Shown here piece by piece: positions 1 to 5,157 of a stretch of DNA of 5,176 nt. Made by a program: the position numbers and the translations under genes. The stretch comes from Desulfobacca acetoxidans. GTDB lineage: Bacteria > Desulfobacterota > Desulfobaccia > Desulfobaccales > 0-14-0-80-60-11. The stretch covers positions 1 through 5,176 of the forward strand of contig DYJG01000230.1 of the NCBI GenBank assembly GCA_020723225.1. The letters run 5' to 3'. The notes beneath the pieces were generated by a model, which was not told where the DNA came from, ran no database searches, and worked only from the letters and a program-made list of their open reading frames with translations. The stretch's first letter is position 1; every line of letters begins with the position of its first letter.

Positions 1-1431
1 GACACCCCCTCCTTCTGGGGGCAGACGCTGGGGCTGACCTGGCCTTTCTGGGTGGCCAACATCATGGAGATGATCGAACGCCTGGCCTATTACGGCGTGC
101 GGGTGGTCATCCCCATCTATATCGCCCAGGCCGACGAGATCGGCGGCCTGCACTTTTCCCAGGGCGACAAGGGGGTCATTTTCCTCTGGTGGGCCATGGT
201 ACAGTCGTCCCTGCCCATCGTCACCGGCGGCTTCGCCGACCGCTACGGGTATAAAAGGCAGATCGTACTGGCCATCTTCCTAAAGGTCCTGGGCTACCTG
301 CTGATGGCCACCCAGCGCACCTTTTGGCCGTTTTTCGCGGGCTGCCTGTTTCTGGCCGCGGGCACCGCGGTCTTCAAGCCCCCCATTCAGGGCACTTTCG
401 TCAGAACCCTGACCCATCAAACCTCCGGGGTGGGCTGGGGCTTCTTCTACATGGTGATCAACCTCGGCGCCTTTCTAGGCCCGCCCCTGGCCCATTTTCT
501 CCACGGGTATTCCTGGCCCGCGGTTTTTTACGGCTGCGCCGCTCTGGTCAGCCTGAACCTGTTGTGGCTGTTCACCTACCGGGAAGTGGAATCAGGGAGC
601 GAAAAGGAAGGCGGCGTCTGGCAGGTATTGCGGGAAACGGGCCGTGAGATCCTGAACCCCCGTCTGCTTGTATTTATTGCCATTATTTCCGTATTTTGGG
701 CGGTGCTGGAACAGCTCTGGGACATGCTGCCCAATTTCATCGTCGATTGGACCGACAGTTCCTCCCTGGCCCGGCACCTGCCGGAGTACATGCTCTCCCG
801 AAATCTCTCCCGAGGGCCGCAGATCGCCCAGGAATGGGTCATCAACCTCAATCCCTTTCTCATCATCTTCCTGGTCGTGCCGCTGTCCTGGTACTTCAAC
901 CGGGTGATGCGCCGGCTTACTTCCATCTTTTTCGGCTTTCTTTTCGTCACTGCAGGAATTTATCTGGTGGGCTCCAGCATGTCCATTTACGTTTGCCTGG
1001 CGGGCCTTGCCTGTTTCACCGGCGGGGAGATGATGTGTTCCCCTAAGATGCGGGAGTACCTGGCCGTGATCGCGCCCCCGGGCAAGAAGGCGCTCTATAT
1101 GGGTTACGCCAGCATTCCTTATGCCTTCGGCTGGGGCTACGGTTCCTATCTGGGGGGGAAGCTCTATGAACGTGCCGGCGAAAAGGCGAATCTGGCCCTC
1201 AGGTACCTGTCCGAAGTGCTCCAGGTCCAGGACCTGCCGCACCGTTCCCAGGCCTTTGCCAGATTGACAGAGATGTTGGGGCAGACGCCAGCGGAGGTGA
1301 CCCGGCTGTTGTGGGATAAGTACGATCCCAGTTGGGTCTGGATGCCTTTTGCCATCGCCGGGATTTTCGCCTCCATCGCCATGTTTGTCTTCATCCGCGT
1401 TGCCGTGCGCTGGCATGATGTGAACGCGTGA
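1..1431 (+). CDS. POT/PTR2-family proton-coupled oligopeptide transporter (MFS), 5' end cut by window
   Basis: Inner-membrane permease, probably driving di-/tripeptide uptake with protons. The frame is open from base 1, and the 17 codons before the GTG at 52 read as a normal transporter N-terminus (DTPSFWGQTLGLTWPFW). The true start is therefore probably just upstream of the window, and the GTG is not the start. Seen, numbering from that GTG: the POT E-x-x-E-R motif (EMIER, 6-10) followed by YYG; the MFS loop GGFADRYGYKR (59-69); a PTR2-like FYMVINLGAF (132-141); a helix-7 FWAVLEQ with Glu220; and a helix-10 GE (Glu326) followed by SP. These are the family's proton- and peptide-coupling positions. 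I count about 12 membrane helices: the linker between helices 6 and 7 is only about 28 residues, so the two extra helices of typical bacterial POTs seem absent. Long loops lie at about 232-266 and 372-428. Substrate is inferred from family only. Confidence 0.85.
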   Translation, partial: DTPSFWGQTLGLTWPFWVANIMEMIERLAYYGVRVVIPIYIAQADEIGGLHFSQGDKGVIFLWWAMVQSSLPIVTGGFADRYGYKRQIVLAIFLKVLGYLLMATQRTFWPFFAGCLFLAAGTAVFKPPIQGTFVRTLTHQTSGVGWGFFYMVINLGAFLGPPLAHFLHGYSWPAVFYGCAALVSLNLLWLFTYREVESGSEKEGGVWQVLRETGREILNPRLLVFIAIISVFWAVLEQLWDMLPNFIVDWTDSSSLARHLPEYMLSRNLSRGPQIAQEWVINLNPFLIIFLVVPLSWYFNRVMRRLTSIFFGFLFVTAGIYLVGSSMSIYVCLAGLACFTGGEMMCSPKMREYLAVIAPPGKKALYMGYASIPYAFGWGYGSYLGGKLYERAGEKANLALRYLSEVLQVQDLPHRSQAFARLTEMLGQTPAEVTRLLWDKYDPSWVWMPFAIAGIFASIAMFVFIRVAVRWHDVNA

Positions 1432-1475
1432 AAAGACAGTTCAAAGTTCAACACCTTGAACTTTGAACTGTCTTT
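1432..1475. repeat. Perfect 20-bp inverted repeat made of tandem heptamers; possible bidirectional terminator
   Basis: Begins on the base after the transporter stop codon. Arms 1432-1451 and 1456-1475 are perfectly complementary around a four-base CACC loop. Each arm contains a direct tandem heptamer: AGTTCAA twice at 1438-1451 and TTGAACT twice at 1456-1469. The arm end AAAGACAG occurs a third time at 1478-1485, so 1468-1485 can form a competing 8-bp hairpin with a two-base loop. The hairpin is AT-rich and is followed on the plus strand by As rather than a clean T tract, so it is not a textbook intrinsic terminator. It may still end transporter transcription or protect the 3' end. Confidence 0.75.
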
Positions 1476-1517
1476 AAAAAGACAGAAGGTGTGGCGAGCT
1501 GAAACTCATACCACACC
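1476..1517 (-). terminator. Probable rho-independent terminator of the lipoprotein gene pair
   Basis: Read on the minus strand, a 7-bp stem GGTGTGG/CCACACC (1511-1517 with 1488-1494) encloses a second 3-bp GAG/CTC stem (1505-1507 with 1496-1498). It is followed by TTCTGTCTTTTT, in which nine of twelve bases are T. Position, about 45 bases beyond the stop at 1562, and shape fit an intrinsic terminator for the minus-strand genes. The internal loop in the stem makes it weaker than ideal. Confidence 0.55.
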
Positions 1518-1529
1518 CTCTCTTAAACC

Positions 1530-1544
1530 GGGGTCATAAACCCC
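1530..1544. other. Small GGGGT/ACCCC hairpin downstream of the first lipoprotein stop
   Basis: A 5-bp perfect stem (1530-1534 with 1540-1544) around a five-base loop, 17 bases past the stop codon on the minus strand. On that strand it is followed by GGTTTAAGAG, which has too few Ts for termination alone. It could be a minor 3'-end structure, or chance. Confidence 0.3.
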
Positions 1545-1561
1545 AATGACTTCAGGATGAA

Positions 1562-1921
1562 TTACATTGCTTGTTTGGCTTTTTTAGCCTTTTTGGCTTT
1601 GGGAGCCTTTTTGGCTTTTTTTCCCTTCTTCATTTTGACTTTAGCACAGACTTTTTCTGCTGCGTCTTCCGCCCGGGCGGCAGCCGCTTCAGCCTTGTTG
1701 GCAGCGGCGGAGGCCCGCGGGACGGGGACTTTGGCATCCTGTGCAGCCGCTTCCGCCTTTACAACCGACGCGGCAGCCCGATCTGCAGAAGCTTTGGCCT
1801 GCTCCATGTACATTTTGCACTGATCATAGTACTTTTGGCAGCAGCCAGCACCCCCCAGCACCAGGGCAAAGACCGCGAGGAGCGCCAAGGCATAGCCTTT
1901 GCTCATCAACGCCTTCCTCAT
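1562..1921 (-). CDS. Alanine-zipper lipoprotein with lysine-rich histone-like tail (119 aa)
   Basis: Predicted lipoprotein of unknown function, paralogous to the gene just upstream at 1985-2278. Residues 1-26 form a signal peptide (basic MRKALMSKG, then a hydrophobic stretch) ending GGAG before Cys27. This fits the permissive PROSITE lipobox although the usual Leu at -3 is Gly. Cys28 at +2 is not Asp, so outer-membrane sorting is expected. Residues 42-91 form a coiled coil: the 3-4 spaced core positions 42, 46, 49, 53, 56, 60, 63, 67, 70, 74, 77, 81, 84, 88 and 91 are all Ala except three Val. The register is kept through a proline-containing VPVPR (65-69). Further cysteines are at 35 and 92. 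Residues 94-119 are about half lysine in Lys-Ala repeats (KKAKKAPKAKKAKKAK). The start at 1921 has a GGGGG Shine-Dalgarno six bases upstream. The fold resembles OprI/Lpp murein lipoproteins; the tail does not. Confidence 0.8.
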   Translation of the reverse strand: MRKALMSKGYALALLAVFALVLGGAGCCQKYYDQCKMYMEQAKASADRAAASVVKAEAAAQDAKVPVPRASAAANKAEAAAARAEDAAEKVCAKVKMKKGKKAKKAPKAKKAKKAKQAM

Positions 1922-1927
1922 CGATTA

Positions 1928-1957
1928 CCCCCTTTCGGAGAGAACTTTATCCTCTCC
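1928..1957 (-). promoter_or_regulatory. Leader with two mutually exclusive hairpins around the Shine-Dalgarno of the 119-aa lipoprotein gene
   Basis: Read on the minus strand, the pyrimidine run complementary to 1937-1942 (CUCUCC) can pair in two ways. Downstream it pairs with the GGGGG Shine-Dalgarno (1928-1932), giving a 5-bp stem capped by a GAAA tetraloop. Upstream it pairs with GGAGAG (1952-1957), a 6-bp perfect stem extendable by two pairs, which leaves the Shine-Dalgarno free. The shape is seen in the sequence; a regulatory switch is inference. Confidence 0.4.
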
Positions 1958-1984
1958 TAAAATTTGCTGAGTCTACCCCAGGTG

Positions 1985-2278
1985 CTACTTCCGCATCTTC
2001 TTCATCAGGCAGGCCTCTGCCTTGGCAGCAGCAGCCTCAGCCCGATCCGCCGCGGCCTCAGCTTTGTCAGCCGAAGCTTTGGCGTCCGCAGCCGCCATTT
2101 CGGCGTTGCGAGCCGCGCTATCCGCCTTGGACGCCGAGGCCGCCGCCTGATCGGCGTACATCTTGGCCTCATCGACGTTCTTTTTGCAGACGTCGCAGCA
2201 GCCTGCTCCCATGGCGAGGACAAAGGCCATGAGAATCGCGAAAGCAAAACCCTTCCTTACCAATGCTTTCCTCATCAT
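1985..2278 (-). CDS. OprI/Lpp-like alanine-zipper murein lipoprotein (97 aa)
   Basis: Small predicted outer-membrane lipoprotein. Residues 1-26 are a signal peptide ending MGAG before Cys27, a permissive lipobox, with Cys28 at +2 and a third Cys at 31 (CCDVC). From 38 to 87 every core position of a 3-4 heptad pattern is Ala (38, 42, 45, 49, 52, 56, 59, 63, 66, 70, 73, 77, 80, 84, 87), an unusually pure alanine zipper. The C-terminus LMKKMRK ends in Arg-Lys, like Lpp (YRK) and Pseudomonas OprI (SRK). In Lpp the terminal lysine is joined to peptidoglycan by L,D-transpeptidases, so a tether role is inferred. Two ATGs stand in tandem. Alignment with the paralogue's MRKAL start favours the second (2273-2275), which lies seven bases after the GGGGGG Shine-Dalgarno. 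The paralogue begins 63 bases downstream, probably co-transcribed. Confidence 0.82.
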   Translation of the reverse strand: MMRKALVRKGFAFAILMAFVLAMGAGCCDVCKKNVDEAKMYADQAAASASKADSAARNAEMAAADAKASADKAEAAADRAEAAAAKAEACLMKKMRK

Positions 2279-2282
2279 CTAT

Positions 2283-2300
2283 CCCCCCTTTTCAAAGAGA
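2283..2300 (-). promoter_or_regulatory. GAAA-capped hairpin occluding the Shine-Dalgarno of the 97-aa lipoprotein gene
   Basis: On the minus strand UCUCUUU (2294-2300) faces AGGGGGG (2283-2289) across a GAAA loop (2290-2293). This gives seven pairs, four of them G-U. The layout matches the leader of the downstream paralogue, with the loop-closing pair U-A here and C-G there. Stability is modest because of the wobbles. Confidence 0.4.
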
Positions 2301-2326
2301 TGGTTAAAGGTTAGTAAGATGCCCAC

Positions 2327-2355
2327 ATTTAATAATAGTGGCTGTAAAATATCAA
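2327..2355 (-). promoter_or_regulatory. Candidate sigma70 promoter (proximal) for the lipoprotein pair
   Basis: On the minus strand TTGATA (2350-2355, five of six matches to the -35) is followed after 17 bases by TTAAAT (2327-2332, four of six matches to the -10). Predicted transcription start is near 2320, giving a leader of roughly 42 bases. It lies in an AT-rich stretch unlike the GC-rich coding DNA. Confidence 0.4.
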
Positions 2356-2368
2356 GAAAAATTATAGC

Positions 2369-2396
2369 CTCCCCAATATTTTTTTTTGCCGGGGAG
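2369..2396 (-). other. CTCCCC/GGGGAG stem-loop between polA and the lipoprotein genes
   Basis: Arms 2369-2374 and 2391-2396 pair perfectly (6 bp, two further G-U pairs possible) around an A-rich loop. On the minus strand a T run (2357-2361) follows seven bases later. It could be a weak terminator for polA, or the 5' cap structure of a transcript begun at the distal promoter, whose predicted start (about 2394) lies at its first bases. Confidence 0.35.
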
Positions 2397-2410
2397 AGAA
2401 ATAATTTCTC
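2396..2410. promoter_or_regulatory. 15-bp palindrome overlapping a -10 element; possible operator
   Basis: GAGAAAT and ATTTCTC flank a single central A (2403), a perfect dyad covering the candidate -10 box at 2401-2406. A palindrome in this position is typical of a repressor site, but it could also fold as a short hairpin. No regulator gene is visible in the window. Confidence 0.35.
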
Positions 2411-2429
2411 GAACTTCCTTTATTGTCAA
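2401..2429 (-). promoter_or_regulatory. Candidate sigma70 promoter (distal) for the lipoprotein pair
   Basis: On the minus strand a perfect -35 TTGACA (2424-2429) is followed after 17 bases by AATTAT (2401-2406, four of six -10 matches). It starts 14 bases beyond the polA stop codon. Predicted start is near 2394, leaving a leader of about 116 bases before the 97-aa lipoprotein gene. Confidence 0.5.
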
Positions 2430-2442
2430 TAAATATAGTCTG

Positions 2443-5118
2443 TTAACTATTGCCATCTTTTGGGCCTAATCGGGACATTTCCCCCCAATTCCGGCCGCTC
2501 CGCAGTTCCACCACCAACGGCGCCCGAAGTTGGATCACTTCTTCCATCACCCGCTGCACCACCCGGGCGGTGGCCGCCAGTTCCCCGGCCGGCACTTCGA
2601 ACAGCAGCTCATCATGAATCTGCAACAACATCCTACCGGACAAACCATCATTTTGCAAGGCCGGTTCCATCTCCAGCATGGCTTTTTTAATAATATCCGC
2701 GGCAGTGCCCTGGAGCGGGGTGTTGATGGCGGCGCGTTCCGCCTCCTGGCGCAGGATGCGGTTGCCGCTGTTGATCTGGGGAATCTGCCGCCGCCTTCCT
2801 AAGAGCGTCGTTACCCAGCCCTGGCGCCGGGCTTCCTCCAGGGTTTCCTCCAGGTAGGCCTTGACCCGGGCGTGGCGCTGGAAATAGCGGTGGATAAAAT
2901 CCTGGGCCACCCGGTTGCCCACTCCCAGTTGCTTGGCCAACCCGAAGGCGCTCATGCCGTAAATGATGCCGAAATTGATGACCTTGGCCTGGCGCCGCAT
3001 CTCGGAGGTCACCAACTCCGGGTGGATGCCGAAGACTATGGCCGCGGTCTGCCGGTGAATGTCCACCCCCTCCCGGAAGGCCTTAAGCAGCTCGGGATCT
3101 TCGGAAAAGTGGGCCAGCAGCCGGAGTTCCATCTGGGAGTAATCGCCGCTTAGAAAGACGTGGCCCTCTTGCGCCACAAAGGCCTGGCGGATCTGGGCCC
3201 CCATTTCCCCCCTGACCGGGATGTTCTGTAAATTCGGGTCCCGGCTGCTCAGCCGGCCGGTGGCGGCCACGGACTGCAAAAAGGTGGTGTGCACCCGGCC
3301 CGTTTCCGGGTCGGCCAGGCGCAGGAGCGCGTCCACGTAAGTGGCCTTGAGTTTCCCCAGGCTGCGGTATTCCAGGACTTTAGAGGCGATGGGAATCTCA
3401 GGGGCCAAACTCTGGAGCACCTCGCTGTCCGTGGAGTACGCGGTTTTGCCTTTGGTCTTCTTTTGGGGGGCGATCTTTAATTTCTCGAAGAGAATGCGGC
3501 TCAATTGCTGGGGGGATTGGATGAGAAAGGTCTCTCCCGCGGCCTCGTAAATTTCCTGCTCCAGCCGCTGCATGTCCTTTTCCAGGTCTTGCCCGAAGCG
3601 CCGGAGCCATTCCCGGTCCAAGAGTATGCCCCGGGCCTCCATGCGGGCCAGCACGGCGAGCAGGGGCAATTCCAGGCCGGCGTACAGGTCCCAGAGGCCT
3701 TCTTTTCGTAAATCCGCCGCAAGCAAGGGCCAGATGCGGAGAGCCGCGTCAGCGCGTTCGCAACCATAACGGCAGGCCAAATCCGGGGCCAGGTCCGCGG
3801 CGGCGATGGGCCGCCCCGCCAGTTCCCGGGGACCGGGCAGGTTGAGGCCCAGGTAATGCAGCGCCACGTTCTCCAGGTTCTGCTCATAGCGCACCGGGTT
3901 GAGTAAATAGGAGGCCAGCAGGATGTCCCCGCTGAGTCCGGCCGGCTCCGGCGCATGGCGCGTTGCCGCCAGCATCGCGGCCTTTAGATCGGCGCCCACC
4001 TTGCTGATGCGGGCATCGGTCCACAGCGGGCGTAACCTTTCCCAAACGGCCGGTAAAGGCAGTTCGGTCCCGAAGGTGGTATAGGCCCCTTCTCCTTCCC
4101 GCCAGGCCAGGCCCAGTCCCGCCGCGGGAGCCAAAGCCGGGTGCTGCTCGCCTAACACGAAAAACACGGCCATGACCCCGCTTTCCCGGATGGCCGTGGC
4201 CGCCCGGTCCAGGTCGGCCGGGGTTTGCACCAAAGAAAAAGCCCCTGCCTGGGCCGCGTCAAACCCCAGTTCTTTATTGAATTTGCTGAATTCCAGCTCC
4301 ACGAAGAGCCTGCGCAGGGCCTCCCGGTCCCAGGGGCCGGGCTGCAAATCCTGGACATCCACCTCCAGGGGCACCGCTGCCTCCAGCAGTCTCAGCTTCT
4401 TGCTCAAGCGGGCCTGGTCCGCGAATTCCCGGAGGCGGCTTTTTAAGGCCTTTTCTTTAATTTCCTCCACGTGGTCCAGGAGATTTTCCAGGCTGTGGTA
4501 TTTGGCGATCAGCTTGAGGGCCGTCTTTTCCCCGATGCCCGGCACCCCGGGGATATTGTCGCTGGCGTCCCCGGCTAAAGCCCGCACCTCCACCAACTCC
4601 CCGGGGGTAAGGCCGAATTTTTCCTTAATGGCTTGCGTGTCGTAGCGTACGTCCTTCATGGGATCCCACATGGTCACCCCTTCCTGCACCAGGGGCAGCA
4701 GGTCCTTGTCCCCGGATATGATCTCCACCTGAAACCCCTCTTCCCTGGCCCGGTGGACCAGGGTGCAGATGAGGTCGTCCGCCTCAAATCCCTCCTTAAT
4801 CAAGGCCGGCAGGTTCAGGCCCGCGATAATTTGGTGAATGTAAGGGAGTTGCATGGCCAAATCATCGGGCATGGGGGGGCGGTGCGCTTTGTATTCTGCG
4901 TATTCCTTATGCCGAAAGGTAGGCCCTTTGGCGTCGAAGGCCAGGGCCAGATACCGGGGCTGCCGCTCCCTAAGGACCTTGAGCAGCATGTTGGTGACCC
5001 CGAACGCGGCGTTGGTGGGAAATCCCTTGGAATTGGTGAGGCCCCGGATGGCATGAAAGGCCCGGTAGATATAGGAGCTGATGTCGATGAGGTCGAGGAG
5101 CGGCTTGTCCTGGGGCAT
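2443..5118 (-). CDS. polA: DNA polymerase I, proofreading site degenerate
   Basis: Family A polymerase of 891 aa that removes RNA primers, fills Okazaki gaps and does repair synthesis. Residues 1-290 are the 5'-nuclease: the metal-binding acids match E. coli almost one-for-one (Asp12, Asp62, Glu112, Asp114, Asp115, Asp137, Asp139, Asp184, Asp187), with the helix-hairpin-helix GVPGIGEKTALKLI. Residues 300-470 are the 3'-5' exonuclease fold, but by my alignment the catalytic acids are lost: E. coli Asp355/Glu357 fall at Phe319/Val321, Asp424 at Ala381, Asp501 at Arg455. Residues 480-891 are the polymerase: motif A DYSQMELR (Asp659), motif B RRQAKVINFGIIYG (Arg708, Lys712, Phe716, Tyr720) and motif C HDE (835-837). 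The ATG at 5118 is the only plausible start, since LIDISSYIYRAFHA follows at once and an in-frame stop lies upstream. There is no Shine-Dalgarno at normal spacing. Confidence 0.98.
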   Translation of the reverse strand: MPQDKPLLDLIDISSYIYRAFHAIRGLTNSKGFPTNAAFGVTNMLLKVLRERQPRYLALAFDAKGPTFRHKEYAEYKAHRPPMPDDLAMQLPYIHQIIAGLNLPALIKEGFEADDLICTLVHRAREEGFQVEIISGDKDLLPLVQEGVTMWDPMKDVRYDTQAIKEKFGLTPGELVEVRALAGDASDNIPGVPGIGEKTALKLIAKYHSLENLLDHVEEIKEKALKSRLREFADQARLSKKLRLLEAAVPLEVDVQDLQPGPWDREALRRLFVELEFSKFNKELGFDAAQAGAFSLVQTPADLDRAATAIRESGVMAVFFVLGEQHPALAPAAGLGLAWREGEGAYTTFGTELPLPAVWERLRPLWTDARISKVGADLKAAMLAATRHAPEPAGLSGDILLASYLLNPVRYEQNLENVALHYLGLNLPGPRELAGRPIAAADLAPDLACRYGCERADAALRIWPLLAADLRKEGLWDLYAGLELPLLAVLARMEARGILLDREWLRRFGQDLEKDMQRLEQEIYEAAGETFLIQSPQQLSRILFEKLKIAPQKKTKGKTAYSTDSEVLQSLAPEIPIASKVLEYRSLGKLKATYVDALLRLADPETGRVHTTFLQSVAATGRLSSRDPNLQNIPVRGEMGAQIRQAFVAQEGHVFLSGDYSQMELRLLAHFSEDPELLKAFREGVDIHRQTAAIVFGIHPELVTSEMRRQAKVINFGIIYGMSAFGLAKQLGVGNRVAQDFIHRYFQRHARVKAYLEETLEEARRQGWVTTLLGRRRQIPQINSGNRILRQEAERAAINTPLQGTAADIIKKAMLEMEPALQNDGLSGRMLLQIHDELLFEVPAGELAATARVVQRVMEEVIQLRAPLVVELRSGRNWGEMSRLGPKDGNS

Positions 5119-5124
5119 AGGCAG

Positions 5125-5153
5125 CTTATACCGCTCCCGGACCTGCCTGTCAA
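5125..5153 (-). promoter_or_regulatory. Strong sigma70-like promoter of polA, predicting a leaderless mRNA
   Basis: On the minus strand a perfect TTGACA (5148-5153), a 17-base spacer and TATAAG (5125-5130, five of six matches) stand directly before polA. Counting the -10 box as -12 to -7 puts +1 at about 5118, the A of the start codon. The nearest purine-rich GGGAG is about 15 bases from the ATG, inside the promoter spacer. Confidence 0.6.
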
Positions 5154-5157
5154 TAAT

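Noticed and set aside
592..1416. 274-codon minus-strand frame antisense to the transporter
   Set aside because: His/Pro/Gly-rich composition with no family resemblance; the plus strand has clear POT motifs throughout.
1952..1959. Minus-strand AGGAGAGG as a Shine-Dalgarno
   Set aside because: No ATG, GTG or TTG follows at usable distance in any frame. It is better explained as a hairpin arm upstream of the real GGGGG site.
1557..2314. Plus-strand open frames (about 88-163 codons) across the lipoprotein genes
   Set aside because: They are antisense to low-complexity Ala/Lys codons, which lack stops on the opposite strand. The products are Phe- or Pro-rich without recognisable domains, while the minus strand gives signal peptides, zippers and good ribosome sites.
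2361..2366. Perfect TATAAT on the minus strand
   Set aside because: At 17-base spacing the -35 would be GCAAAA and there is no extended -10 TG, so it is less convincing than the neighbouring promoters, though it might still help open the region.
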